64,000 bases of DNA from Cyclobacteriaceae bacterium (GCA_028278225.1 JANQEU010000089.1:1-64000), one strand, 5' to 3'. Numbered from the stretch's first letter, positions 17,711 to 27,261 are shown. Numbers and translations: made by a program. Notes: generated by a model from the sequence alone, not told the origin.

Positions 17711-17960
17711 TGGATCCCATACTTTTTACAGAAAGATAGCAAATAATTCTTTGATGATGCTGAGGTATGCTCAGAACGTATAATTCACTGTCAGGTACAC
17801 TTTTGAAGAAACGAGCATCAACTGAGAAATAATTGGTGATGGTATTGCTGAACAGGACATTGATGGTCAGTTCATCGTTTGTCTTCTGACCACAACTGGG
17901 ACAGTATTTATCTGCGTTGTTTAATTCATGCTCACAATTCGGACAAACATTACTTTCCAT
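17700..17960 (-). pseudogene. Truncated zinc-ribbon protein (DUF3667-like N-terminus)
   Basis: The frame encodes a zinc ribbon (CPNCEHELNNADKYCPSCGQ, four cysteines) and then INVLFSNTITNYFSVDARFF, the usual start of a membrane protein family with an N-terminal ribbon such as DUF3667. After KSVP the sequence loses family character (DSELYVLSIPQHHQRIICYL) and stops at 86 residues. The expected membrane helices are missing. It is probably a gene cut short by deletion. Confidence 0.55.
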
Positions 17961-17983
17961 TTCTACTGGTGGGTATGAGAAGG

Positions 17984-20350
17984 TTAGAATGAATAGTTGA
18001 TGGCCAAATTTAGATTGAATCCTGTCTCATCAGCAAAGTATCTCAACCTATTGGTATAGACTCGATAATTCACATTCAAGAGGTTGTTAGAATTTAGCGT
18101 TATGTTCCATTGATTCTTCCGATAGGAGACTTTGCCACCGACGAGAAGGTAATCATCAGGGGGCGACATGAAATCAAAGATTTCATCCCGCTCAAATTCA
18201 ACATTACCGCTCTGAAAGTTGATGGGATCTATTACTGGTGGCGCATTCCATTGTTTTGCGGAATAGTTTAAACTTAAACCGTAGCTCCAGCTGTATTTTT
18301 CGTAATCTATTTCATAGTTGATATTTAATGGAGGTATCTCCAAAAAGGCCTGTTTACTTTTTAATTCAGTGGCATATACATATGAGATCTTTACCTCGGA
18401 AGTCCAGTTTTGAGAATGGAAAAATTGAATGTCCCAGTCACTTCCGATAAAAAGTGCGTTCGTCTGATCATAAATGAAATAGGGGAATGTACCCGCTATG
18501 CCAGTTGTTATTCCATACGGCCTTAAAAAGATATAATCATTAATTTGATTGGCATAAACAACAAGCTCAGCTATCACACGGTCACTTTTCAAATCGAGAC
18601 CGGATACCCATTTGATACTCTTTTCTGATGGTACTTGTCGGTCTTTTTCATCCAAAACACGGTCGGGTGGTGTAGAAATTTGGGGTTCCAGATCATATCT
18701 CCATAGGCCAAACTGAAGTCTGGAAAAATGGTATCCAAAGGAGTAGAGTTCTGAGACATTGGGTGGGCGCCAGGCAGATCCAATATTTGAAAAAACGGAG
18801 AGGTTGTCATTAACCTGTTTTCGGAAACCTAAGGTGAACGTCACATTGGAATAACTCACATCATTTGAATAGATGGTCGTTTCTCTGATGGTATCAGCAG
18901 CGCTCAACGTCTGAAAGTCGAATCGGGCACCTAATTCATATATGGTGTTGTTAATGCCGAGCGATTGGATCGTGAATGCTCCTATATTGAACACGTCATA
19001 GTCGGGGACAAAATTGATTGGATTCGAACCCGGCTCGTTGACGCTGTTTTGAGTAAAAAATTGAATGCCGGAACTACCATTCCATCGTCCCTTTTCAGGT
19101 TGTATCCATTCAGTTTCAACACTATGTGATAAAAGTTCCAAATCAATAACCGGGCGCTTATTCAGTTCGCCTCGTCTTATATCAAATTCCCTTCTAATGT
19201 TGCGTTGAATCGCATATTGTGCATTGAAAATATGATCGCCCAAAAAGAGTGAAAAGACGGACTTTACAAGGCCGTGTTCCGTTTCCTGCTGAGGATTCTG
19301 CAGATCATAAGTAGCGGGGAATGTTGGATTGGGAGTGGACCTATCTATTGCATTTTGTAGATCTTCCAAATTACCCACAATAGATCCCCTCAAAATGCCT
19401 AGTTCCTGCTGGAAATAGCTCCCTGAGATTTGAAGATCAAACTTTGGCCGATGCAGAAGAGTGTTGAAGCTGCCGCCATATTCCCGTCTCCCTGTATTGG
19501 AAAGGTTATAATCCGGCGCCTTTAGATCACCCTGGTATATCCCAAAGGCACCAACATTCCAAGCAAAATGGTGAATACCATGGCCCAAATTGAGTTGACT
19601 GCTGCCCGCTCGTCCATTTGATTGGTAAGATGATCCAAGTGATCCGCTTAGTTTTTTGTCAAAAGCAGGCTTTTTTGAATTATAAAGGATGACACCACCT
19701 AGTGCTTCAGGGCCATATTTTACCGTTCCTGCTCCTTTTACAATTTTAATTTGATCAACGTGGGAAGGATCAATTTCCGGGGCATGTTCAAGTCCCCAAA
19801 CCTGATAGGCATGTCTTACACCATCATTAACCACAAGGACTCTATTAGAATGCAAACCATGAATGATAGGTTTCGTAATATTAGATCCCGTTTTCAGCAA
19901 AGAAACTCCAGAGAGTTGATCAGTTAATTCTCCAATTGATGAACTCACAAGTGTTAACTTATCAATTTCTTTTTTCTGGACAGAGACAGATTGTATGGCA
20001 CCTAATCTGGAGTTTTCTACTACTACACTTTCTAAAGATGTTCCTACTGACGCCATATATATGACTGGATTGGCGTGATGAAGGTCATAGTGGTGGGTCA
20101 TAGTTTTGTATCCAACATACCTTATTTCCAGATCCACTTCGTCATTGCAAACACCTTCCAGGGTGAAGCTCCCATTTTCATCAGCTACTACTCCATTATT
20201 AGTTCCTAAAATGGTGATGGTTGCAAAGGGAAGCACCTTACCAGTGTTTCGGTCAAATATTTGGCCTTGTATCTCCTGATCACAACTATCCAATTGACCG
20301 TAAACAAAAAAAACCCAAAAACTAAGGACTAACAGAAATAGATATCGCAT
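17984..20350 (-). CDS. TonB-dependent outer-membrane receptor, probable metal uptake
   Basis: I chose the ATG at 20350, which begins the signal MRYLFLLVLSFWVFFVYGQ; an earlier TTG only adds a non-signal stretch. The 788-residue receptor has a CarboxypepD-like domain (FDRNTGKVLPFATITI), a plug (LVVNDGVRHAYQVWGLEHAP, VKYGPEALGGVILY) and a barrel ending in FNLNLAINYSF. The plug phrase HAYQVWGLEHAPEIDP recalls ZnuD-type zinc receptors. The upstream acidic lipoprotein and His-rich protein genes also suggest a divalent metal. A terminator separates it from the lipoprotein gene, so it may have its own promoter or depend on read-through. Confidence 0.9.
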   Translation of the reverse strand: MRYLFLLVLSFWVFFVYGQLDSCDQEIQGQIFDRNTGKVLPFATITILGTNNGVVADENGSFTLEGVCNDEVDLEIRYVGYKTMTHHYDLHHANPVIYMASVGTSLESVVVENSRLGAIQSVSVQKKEIDKLTLVSSSIGELTDQLSGVSLLKTGSNITKPIIHGLHSNRVLVVNDGVRHAYQVWGLEHAPEIDPSHVDQIKIVKGAGTVKYGPEALGGVILYNSKKPAFDKKLSGSLGSSYQSNGRAGSSQLNLGHGIHHFAWNVGAFGIYQGDLKAPDYNLSNTGRREYGGSFNTLLHRPKFDLQISGSYFQQELGILRGSIVGNLEDLQNAIDRSTPNPTFPATYDLQNPQQETEHGLVKSVFSLFLGDHIFNAQYAIQRNIRREFDIRRGELNKRPVIDLELLSHSVETEWIQPEKGRWNGSSGIQFFTQNSVNEPGSNPINFVPDYDVFNIGAFTIQSLGINNTIYELGARFDFQTLSAADTIRETTIYSNDVSYSNVTFTLGFRKQVNDNLSVFSNIGSAWRPPNVSELYSFGYHFSRLQFGLWRYDLEPQISTPPDRVLDEKDRQVPSEKSIKWVSGLDLKSDRVIAELVVYANQINDYIFLRPYGITTGIAGTFPYFIYDQTNALFIGSDWDIQFFHSQNWTSEVKISYVYATELKSKQAFLEIPPLNINYEIDYEKYSWSYGLSLNYSAKQWNAPPVIDPINFQSGNVEFERDEIFDFMSPPDDYLLVGGKVSYRKNQWNITLNSNNLLNVNYRVYTNRLRYFADETGFNLNLAINYSF

Positions 20351-20402
20351 GGAATTATTGGCGCAAATATTTACCAATCTGGGGAAACAATAAATTAAAT
20401 CT

Positions 20403-20433
20403 AAAAAATGGCCACCTTTTTAAGGGCGGCCAT
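20403..20433 (-). terminator. Rho-independent terminator after the acidic lipoprotein gene
   Basis: On the minus strand ATGGCC-gc-CCTT and AAGG-t-GGCCAT form a stem around an AAA loop, followed by a run of six T. It lies 28 bases after the stop of the three-repeat lipoprotein gene and about 50 bases before the receptor start. Confidence 0.8.
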
Positions 20434-20460
20434 CTATTCAAAAAGTTTATTGCTACTTGA

Positions 20461-22104
20461 TTACTGAATTGATAAACTAAATTCAATATCAACATCTGTT
20501 CCACCTACCGTAGCGTCAGAAGTTGCTGTCTTCAGGTCAGGTTGGTGTTTTAATACCACCCTGAAAGTACCTGCTGCTGAAGTAGCACTTCCGGTTGTCC
20601 ATGTAGTAGATAAACCCACAGGAAAACCATTATCATCTTCGTCGTTGTAATTTACCGGATCAGTTCTGTTGTCAACGTTTCCATCTCCAGCAGGATCAGA
20701 GAAGATGTCTTCCGTAAACGCAAAGAAGAACATATGCTCATCATCTTCCTCTTCGATTTCAGCGGTAATGTCTTCCACTTGAGCTCCCAAAGTATTGGCT
20801 AGTGCGATAGTCATTACGTATTCAGTATTTGCTGCTAAGTCAATCGCATCAATTGTAGGATTACCTACTCCTTCGCCATCCGCGTCAAACCATGTCGCTG
20901 TGATTGCTGTTCCTCCACCGGCAGGGGTAAACGTCAGTACTACTTCATTGATCACTTCCTCTTCATGATTATGATCCCCCTCTTCAACATGTAACTCGAA
21001 AGTAATATCAATATCTGTTCCTCCGTCATCAGCAGTTGAGGTTGTCGTTTTTAAACCGGGTTGATGCTTCAATACGATTCTGAATTCTCCTGGAGTTTCA
21101 GAATGTTCACCCGCAGTCCAGGTGGTGGAAAGACCTACCGGCAACCCATTGTCGTCCTCGTCATTATAATTCACCGGATCATCTCTATTGTCAATGTTTC
21201 CGTCACCAGTAGGATCGGAAAAAATGTCTTCAGTGAATGCAAAGAAGAACTGATGTTCGTCATCTTCCTCCACGATTTCCGCTGTAATATCTTCAGGATC
21301 GGTACCCAGAGTATTGGCGAGAGTGATTGCTAATGTATACTCCTCTCCTTCTACCAGTTCGATCTCATCAATCGTAGGATTGCCTACACCTTCACCATCT
21401 GCATCGAACCATGTAGCAGTAACGGCATCACCTCCATCGGTAGGGGTAAAGGTCAGCACCACCTCATTGATCACCTCCTCTTCGTGGTCATGTTCGCCTT
21501 CCTCAACGTGTAATGGGAATGTAATATCGACATCAGTACCTCCGTCTGAAACGGTTGAAGTTGCAGTTTTTAAACCGTCGGGTTGGTGCTTCAAAACAAT
21601 ATTGAACTCTCCAGGTGTTTCAGAATGTTCACCGGCAATCCAGGTAGTGGAAAGTCCTATTGGCAGCCCATTTCCGTCTTGATCATTGTAGTTAACTGGA
21701 TTAGCTCTATTGTCAACGTTTCCATCACCAGCCGGATCCTCAAAAATGTCCTCAGTAAAAGAGAAAAAGAACATATGATCTTCAGCTTCTTCCAGGATTT
21801 CTGCTGTGATATCCTCGTCTTCGGAACCTAAAGTATTGGCCAGGGTCATTGTCAAAGTATATTCTTCACCCTCTACCAGCTCGATTTCATCAATAGTAGG
21901 TGTACCTGTTCCCTCCCCGTCCGCATCGAACCAGGTAGCCGTTACAACTTCTCCTTCGTCAGAAGTAAAAGTCAGTACGACTTGCGATATTACTTCTTCC
22001 TCTTCGTTGTCACCTGGATCCGGATCATCATCGTCAGAACAACTCACTGCCAGACCTAGCCCGAGCAACAAGAGAAAATAGAATATTGAGTTAAAAAATT
22101 TCAT
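20461..22104 (-). CDS. Acidic lipoprotein with three tandem domains, metal-receptor partner
   Basis: The 547-residue protein has a lipoprotein signal (FFNSIFYFLLLLGLGLAVSC) and an Asp/Glu-rich linker. Three very similar domains of about 165-170 residues follow, each running from EVVLTFTPxxG and TATWFDADGEG to VGLSTTWxAGEHSETPGEFR and LKHQPxLKT. His/Glu-rich joints (HVEEGEHDHEEE) separate them. Single-domain relatives occur next to TonB receptors in Flavobacteriia. I infer a surface or periplasmic metal-binding role beside the downstream receptor. Three domains in one chain is unusual, to my knowledge. Confidence 0.75.
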   Translation of the reverse strand: MKFFNSIFYFLLLLGLGLAVSCSDDDDPDPGDNEEEEVISQVVLTFTSDEGEVVTATWFDADGEGTGTPTIDEIELVEGEEYTLTMTLANTLGSEDEDITAEILEEAEDHMFFFSFTEDIFEDPAGDGNVDNRANPVNYNDQDGNGLPIGLSTTWIAGEHSETPGEFNIVLKHQPDGLKTATSTVSDGGTDVDITFPLHVEEGEHDHEEEVINEVVLTFTPTDGGDAVTATWFDADGEGVGNPTIDEIELVEGEEYTLAITLANTLGTDPEDITAEIVEEDDEHQFFFAFTEDIFSDPTGDGNIDNRDDPVNYNDEDDNGLPVGLSTTWTAGEHSETPGEFRIVLKHQPGLKTTTSTADDGGTDIDITFELHVEEGDHNHEEEVINEVVLTFTPAGGGTAITATWFDADGEGVGNPTIDAIDLAANTEYVMTIALANTLGAQVEDITAEIEEEDDEHMFFFAFTEDIFSDPAGDGNVDNRTDPVNYNDEDDNGFPVGLSTTWTTGSATSAAGTFRVVLKHQPDLKTATSDATVGGTDVDIEFSLSIQ

Positions 22105-22120
22105 TGTATCAGTAGTAAAG

Positions 22121-22137
22121 GAGTCCTCCGAGGACTC
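22121..22137 (-). promoter_or_regulatory. Hairpin in the leader of the acidic lipoprotein gene
   Basis: GAGTCCTC-c-GAGGACTC is a near-perfect palindrome with an 8-bp stem. It ends 17 bases upstream of the lipoprotein start. It could be a repressor site or a leader hairpin. The role is unknown. Confidence 0.4.
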
Positions 22138-22177
22138 GGTTTAATAATGGTTAAAAAAAGATTAGTTGGTAACTGTT

Positions 22178-22615
22178 CTAGGACAATGAAACAGATGGGG
22201 GTCCCCTTAGGCTAGATGTATGGTCAAAACCTACAACCAGCAATAGAGATTGATATATTAGAATTTCATCTTTGTCACCTAAGGTATAGCTGCTCGTGAA
22301 GCGTGAGTATTCGAATAAATACTCATTGGTTATGGAATCGTGTAACTCACATTTATCCGGAATGTCTCCAAAATGAGCCTCATGTTCGCAAGCATCCGGG
22401 GAATTGGGATGATATTCATTAATATGACATGGATTGCTCTCAGCAGATGCGGAGTGTACATGGTTAACTGAATCATGCACCAGTACTTCATGCCAACTGC
22501 TGAATAAAAAGACAAATAAATAGGTCATCATCAATAAAGATGAAATAGCATACTTCGAGGCATTCCGAAATCCTCTCCGATCTAATATTCTACCTATGTG
22601 ATGAAGTGTTTCCAC
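22178..22615 (-). CDS. His-rich small membrane protein with LRGPP tail
   Basis: The 145-residue protein starts at a GTG. It has one hydrophobic segment (SSLLMMTYLFVFLFSSW) and then a His/Cys-rich stretch (HEVLVHDSVNHVHS, CHINEYHPNSPDACEHEAHF, CELHD). It ends SSLRGPPSVSLS. Small Bacteroidota proteins with this composition and an RGPP ending are often encoded next to metal efflux or TonB genes, which agrees with the receptors on both sides. The ligand is probably zinc, copper or a related ion, by composition only. Confidence 0.7.
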   Translation of the reverse strand: METLHHIGRILDRRGFRNASKYAISSLLMMTYLFVFLFSSWHEVLVHDSVNHVHSASAESNPCHINEYHPNSPDACEHEAHFGDIPDKCELHDSITNEYLFEYSRFTSSYTLGDKDEILIYQSLLLVVGFDHTSSLRGPPSVSLS

Positions 22616-22734
22616 TGGAAAAATTCACTAACAGATCATCCAAAGATGATAATAATACCTCACATGGCACAAACATATTTTACAAAAGGTGTGTTCCATA
22701 ATAATTCAAATTGAAATAAAATTTTCCTATTGAA

Positions 22735-25062
22735 TTAGTAAATGGAATATCTCAATCCAAAGAATCCCCTGATCCCCTGATTGGGGGCGAAAACATAGGA
22801 GGGATCAAATGTCAGGGCATTTGGATTGCCGGGTGTGGGGAGGACCTGACCATTATCATCAAAAGACACATCGCGATCAAACGGGTCGAATGATCTGGCA
22901 ATGCTGTTGGCGGGAGGGGTGAAGTTCAGCAGGTTTTTGATCCCACTATATATTTCCAATCGGCCGAAACGCTGGGTAAGCTGAATATTCTGGGTGCTCC
23001 ACCAGGGAGAATATTCAGGTCGGTCATCCAGGGATCCTAGTATCGGCAACCGCATCGGTCCATATACATTACCTGTGTAATCGATAGTAAGATCAATTGC
23101 AGGTATGGTATAGCCGATATTCCAGACCCCTGAGATGCGTTCGGTAAGAATTTGGACCTCCCTTTCGCCATCCTCCTCGATAAAGACGTCCTGGATAGTG
23201 GTGCCCACCAGCGCCGAAAATCCGTTTTCCCAATTCAGTTCTGTATTGAGCGACACACCCCTGGAAACGGAGAATCCATCCAGATTATCATATATGATCT
23301 TGTTCGGGTTACTTTCATAATCAGGGAGTATCCGGTTGTTGTAGTAAGTGTAAAAAACACTCAGATCAAAGCCAATGTAGGTACTGTTGCGGGTGTAGAT
23401 CTTTTTTACGGCATTTAGGTTGGCATTCCAGGATTTTTCGGGTTGTAATGATGAGGCGAATTCAACCTCCCGTGCGCCGGTTAGCGCTGCATGATCTTCC
23501 GTGAAGACATTTGCTACACGAAATCCGTTACCTATACTGAGTCGCAGGATATGTCTTTGATCCAGTGTATTCCATTTATAATTTAACCTTGGCGAAAAAA
23601 TACTTCCGTGCCTGGTGTTTCGATCAAGACGCATTCCACCCAAAAGTTTGTTTTGATCATTTATGCGAAGTTCATTCTGAATAAAGATGCCGGGTAAAAA
23701 AGTGACGGAAGGTTTATTGGATGGATTATCAACTGTATCGAAAGAAGCAGTTGCCGGAGTATTGTCGTCATAGTAAGTATACCTCAAAGCCGTGCCGATA
23801 AGGAGGTCATTTTGATCATTGATCTCCTTGTTCCAGGTCAATTGTCCAAAACCTATGTATTGATCAGCCCGGTACTCCATGTTCCCGTATACAGAATTCT
23901 GTTTGTGTCCGTTTGCACTAAACTCCAGGTTAATCATCTCTTCAAACGGAAACTGGTAAATACCGAAAGTTTCCCATCGACGGGTATAAATACTTTCCCC
24001 GTAGATTTCATCACCACCCCTGTATTTCGGCGTCCAATTCATTTCACCACCCCAGCGGTCTTCATAGACATACCTGGCTCCCAGTGAAAAAATTCGATTT
24101 TTTGAATGATCAATGGTCCATTTGTTGAATATGGAAATACGATCCTGCAGGGTTACATCCGTAAAACCATCTTTGTTGTTGTCAATAGGGTTTTGGTAAA
24201 TGAAATAATTGATCCCGACCAAACTATTGACTTTTTCTCCCACACCGAATTTAAAACCAATATCACCATTGGCCTCTCCCCATGAAGATCCGAATATGTC
24301 CACAGATGCTTTCGGGGCAGTAACCGGTTTTCTCGTAATGATATTGATCAAACCCCCCACAGCTTCCGAACCATATAGCGTTGATGCCGGTCCTTTGACT
24401 ATTTCTACCCTCTCAATAAGCGATTGGGGGATACCTGTAAGGCCGTAAACCGTGGATAATCCACTGACGATTGGCATACCATCAATGGTGACCATGGTGT
24501 AAGGACCCTCAAGACCATTGATATGGATATCTCCGGTATTGCACACATTACAATTCAACTGAGGCCGCACACCATTGACATTTTGCATGGATTCGAAAAT
24601 GGATGGTGTGGGATTGGCTTTGAAAAATTCGGGAGTGTATACTTCAACCGGTACCGGGCTTTCCAGTTTACTCATTTCTCTCATGGTCCCTGAAACTACC
24701 ATTACCGCATCCAGGGCTTCAATGGATTCTTCCAATGAGATATCCAATACAGCTGCAGGTTTACTTGCGGATATTCGGATCTGTTCGCTCCTTGTCTCAT
24801 ATCCAACCATGGAGATGATGAGTTCATGTTCGCCATATGGCACTTCCCCTAATTCAAAATTTCCATGAACATCCGTAATCGCTCCAAGTCCGGATTTTTC
24901 AATGCCCACTGTGGCAAATTGAAGTGGAGTTCCCGAGGACCGGATACTTCCTGCTACGCTTCCCGTTTGAGCAAAAACAGAAATCGAAAATAGCAAGGAG
25001 AATAAAGTAGTTACAGCAGTCTTCACGGGTTGAAAGCGTTCGTCTTCAATTTTAGCCTTCAC
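22735..25062 (-). CDS. TonB-dependent receptor with Cys-containing plug
   Basis: The 775-residue receptor starts at a GTG and has a signal (TTLFSLLFSISVFAQ). A CarboxypepD-like domain (SGTPLQFATVGIEKSG) is followed by a plug containing LNCNVCNTGDIHINGLEGPY, TMVTIDGMPIVSGLSTVYGL and ASTLYGSEAVGGLINIITRK. The barrel ends RGFFGLRYSIY. The CxxC-like NCNVCN in the plug marks a recurrent Bacteroidota receptor group whose ligand is not established as far as I know. A 20-bp palindrome of DtxR/MntR type lies 31 bases upstream, so Mn- or Fe-dependent repression is plausible. Confidence 0.9.
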   Translation of the reverse strand: MKAKIEDERFQPVKTAVTTLFSLLFSISVFAQTGSVAGSIRSSGTPLQFATVGIEKSGLGAITDVHGNFELGEVPYGEHELIISMVGYETRSEQIRISASKPAAVLDISLEESIEALDAVMVVSGTMREMSKLESPVPVEVYTPEFFKANPTPSIFESMQNVNGVRPQLNCNVCNTGDIHINGLEGPYTMVTIDGMPIVSGLSTVYGLTGIPQSLIERVEIVKGPASTLYGSEAVGGLINIITRKPVTAPKASVDIFGSSWGEANGDIGFKFGVGEKVNSLVGINYFIYQNPIDNNKDGFTDVTLQDRISIFNKWTIDHSKNRIFSLGARYVYEDRWGGEMNWTPKYRGGDEIYGESIYTRRWETFGIYQFPFEEMINLEFSANGHKQNSVYGNMEYRADQYIGFGQLTWNKEINDQNDLLIGTALRYTYYDDNTPATASFDTVDNPSNKPSVTFLPGIFIQNELRINDQNKLLGGMRLDRNTRHGSIFSPRLNYKWNTLDQRHILRLSIGNGFRVANVFTEDHAALTGAREVEFASSLQPEKSWNANLNAVKKIYTRNSTYIGFDLSVFYTYYNNRILPDYESNPNKIIYDNLDGFSVSRGVSLNTELNWENGFSALVGTTIQDVFIEEDGEREVQILTERISGVWNIGYTIPAIDLTIDYTGNVYGPMRLPILGSLDDRPEYSPWWSTQNIQLTQRFGRLEIYSGIKNLLNFTPPANSIARSFDPFDRDVSFDDNGQVLPTPGNPNALTFDPSYVFAPNQGIRGFFGLRYSIY

Positions 25063-25092
25063 AAAACTAAATATTATATTAACAAAAATAAA

Positions 25093-25112
25093 AATTTAGA
25101 TTAATCTAAATT
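25093..25112. promoter_or_regulatory. 20-bp perfect palindrome between divergent receptor and MFS genes
   Basis: The core TTTAGATTAATCTAAA is flanked by AA and TT, giving a perfect 20-bp inverted repeat. The TTAG-N6-CTAA pattern resembles operators of the DtxR/MntR/SirR family. It lies 31 bases from the receptor start and 150 from the MFS start. Confidence 0.65.
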
Positions 25113-25262
25113 AAATATAAAATATCTGAATTACGCCCTCTGAACTTCTTTGTAAAGACAGGAATAGGAAGATGCACTGCAGTTTGATCTCCCGGAGACC
25201 CTTTAGCGTATTTTCTACTTGTTCCGTGAATAATACCTCGTTTTAGATATATTTCTATCAAA

Positions 25263-26468
25263 ATGGATCTAAATACAAATTCCCGTCTCGGCCTAAAAGC
25301 AAACTGGAGACAATTTTCATTGCTTGTTATTGTCAATGGATTTGTGGGAGCAATGGTAGGCCTGGAGCGCACCATTCTACCGGAGATTGCGGAAGCTGAG
25401 TTCTTAATTGCAGCGAAAACAGCAATTCTGTCTTTCATCATCGTTTTTGGGGTAACCAAGGCGATCACTAACTATTACACCGGGGCTCTGGCCAACCGGC
25501 TGGGCAGGAAGAACCTGCTAACGATCGGCTGGTTAGTTGGCCTGCCGGTCCCGGTTATTCTGATCTATGCTTCCAGCTGGGATTGGATCGTTGCGGCAAA
25601 TGTGTTGCTGGGAGTAAATCAGGGGTTAACCTGGTCCAGTACCGTGGTAATGAAGATCGATCTGGTGGGTGAAAAGAACAGGGGACTGGCCATGGGCCTG
25701 AATGAGTCTGCCGGCTATCTGGCAGTCGGGACCGTGGCATTCCTGACTGGCTGGATTGCAGCTGAGTATGGCCTGAGACCGTATCCATTCTACCTCGGAA
25801 TTGGATTTGCGGTCATCGGGCTCCTGTTAAGTGTTGTATTTATTCGGGATACAATCCATCACGTAAATCTTGAAACCACCCATTCCGAAGTTCAAAAACT
25901 TAAACGTGTATTTTGGGAAACCACCTGGAAGCATCCCGATCTCGGGTCGATCTCCCAGGCGGGTCTGGTGAATAACCTCAATGATGGCATGATATGGGGC
26001 CTGCTGCCCATCCTTCTTTCGATGAGGGATTTTGATTTTGCTGAAATTGGGAAGATCGTAGCGATTTATCCAATAGTATGGGGTTCAGGACAACTCTTCA
26101 CAGGTAAACTGGCAGACCACCTTGTGAAGAAGTCCATGTTATTCTGGGGCATGCTGATCCAGGGGCTGGCCATAGTTGCTATGGTATATTCGGAATCATT
26201 CTTTCAGTTTGTAGCATTAGGTATCGTTCTCGGACTTGGAACTGCTATCGTCTACCCTACTTTTCTGGCCGCGATTGCAGATTACACACACCCTCAACAA
26301 CGGGCTGAAAGTATAGGTGTTTTCCGTTTATGGCGAGATCTGGGATATGCTATCGGCGCGTTGGTTTCCGGCATTATAGCAGATACATTAGGCATTCAAT
26401 ATTCCGTTTTATTGATAGGAATTGTCACTGTTATTTCATCATTGATCATCAAAGTCAGGATGAATTAG
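25263..26468 (+). CDS. Major facilitator superfamily transporter
   Basis: The 401-residue protein has twelve predicted hydrophobic helices. The loop 2-3 signature is present (GALANRLGRKNLLTIGWLVG) and is partly repeated in the second half (GKLADHLVKKSMLFWGMLIQ). It ends VISSLIIKVRMN. It is divergent from the TonB receptor across the palindrome and is followed 89 bases later by a CDF-like gene, so a metal or metalloid substrate, or efflux of a metabolite, is a fair guess. The substrate is not visible from sequence. Confidence 0.88.
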   Translation: MDLNTNSRLGLKANWRQFSLLVIVNGFVGAMVGLERTILPEIAEAEFLIAAKTAILSFIIVFGVTKAITNYYTGALANRLGRKNLLTIGWLVGLPVPVILIYASSWDWIVAANVLLGVNQGLTWSSTVVMKIDLVGEKNRGLAMGLNESAGYLAVGTVAFLTGWIAAEYGLRPYPFYLGIGFAVIGLLLSVVFIRDTIHHVNLETTHSEVQKLKRVFWETTWKHPDLGSISQAGLVNNLNDGMIWGLLPILLSMRDFDFAEIGKIVAIYPIVWGSGQLFTGKLADHLVKKSMLFWGMLIQGLAIVAMVYSESFFQFVALGIVLGLGTAIVYPTFLAAIADYTHPQQRAESIGVFRLWRDLGYAIGALVSGIIADTLGIQYSVLLIGIVTVISSLIIKVRMN

Positions 26469-26557
26469 AGAAAACCGGACTATTTATCTGTCTTTACCTT
26501 TGTATCATCGTTCCCGGTTTTCACGTAGGTTTCCGGAACTATGATTTGAAAGCTGTA

Positions 26558-27250
26558 ATGATGATCTTTAAAGAAAGATTTGAAACCGAAATGATCACAT
26601 CTCTAAAAAGCAAATCAAGGGAAAGCCTGTTGGACCTGGCTTATGTGCTGAGTCTGATAACCATTTCTTACAATATTCTCGAAGGAGGTATTTCCACATA
26701 TTTTGGATTTGGTGATGAGACGCTGGCACTGTTCGGATTCGGGATAGACAGCTTTGTGGAAGTCATTTCAGGGTTGGGAATTGCGCACATGATCTTCCGG
26801 ATGAAACGTTCCGATGAGCAAAGAATGGATGACTTTGAACAGACTGCCTTGCGGATCACCGGAACGGCTTTTTATGTCCTGACGGCTGGCCTGGTTATGG
26901 GAGCGGCGTTAAGCATTTACTATGCCCAAATGCCGGAAACGACAATGGTTGGCATTGTGATCTCCGTTATCTCCATTCTGACTATGTATGCATTGTACAG
27001 GTACAAATTGGAAACAGGTAAGCAATTGAATTCCGACCCGGTCATTTCGGATGCGAATTGCACTAAAACCTGTTTTTACCTTTCGTTTATCCTGTTGGGC
27101 TCAAGCCTGGCCTATGAGCTTTTCAAAATCCCGTATGTGGATGCGATCGGGAGCTTAGGAATAGCGTGGTATGCATTCAGGGAGGGGAGGGAGGCATTCG
27201 AAAAAGCCAGGAACAGGAAGCTGGCATGCAGTGACGATTGCTGTCATTGA
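26558..27250 (+). CDS. Cation diffusion facilitator-like membrane protein
   Basis: I chose the first of two adjacent ATG codons at 26558, since the frame further upstream overlaps the MFS gene. The 230-residue protein has about six helices and CDF-like segments: DETLALFGFGIDSFVEVISG and VDAIGSLGIAWYAFREGREA. It lacks the cytoplasmic C-terminal domain of classical CDF proteins and ends with a Cys-rich tail, CSDDCCH. It probably exports a divalent cation. Co-transcription with the MFS gene is likely. Confidence 0.75.
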   Translation: MMIFKERFETEMITSLKSKSRESLLDLAYVLSLITISYNILEGGISTYFGFGDETLALFGFGIDSFVEVISGLGIAHMIFRMKRSDEQRMDDFEQTALRITGTAFYVLTAGLVMGAALSIYYAQMPETTMVGIVISVISILTMYALYRYKLETGKQLNSDPVISDANCTKTCFYLSFILLGSSLAYELFKIPYVDAIGSLGIAWYAFREGREAFEKARNRKLACSDDCCH

Positions 27251-27261
27251 TCCAACTTATC

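Noticed and set aside
20461-22104. Regular repeats that could be mistaken for a CRISPR array
   Set aside because: The units are about 500 bp and encode protein domains in one frame. There are no short repeats with unique spacers.
25106-25468. Minus-strand frame of 120 codons between the receptor and MFS genes
   Set aside because: It lies antisense to the MFS start and runs into the palindrome. No protein features are seen.
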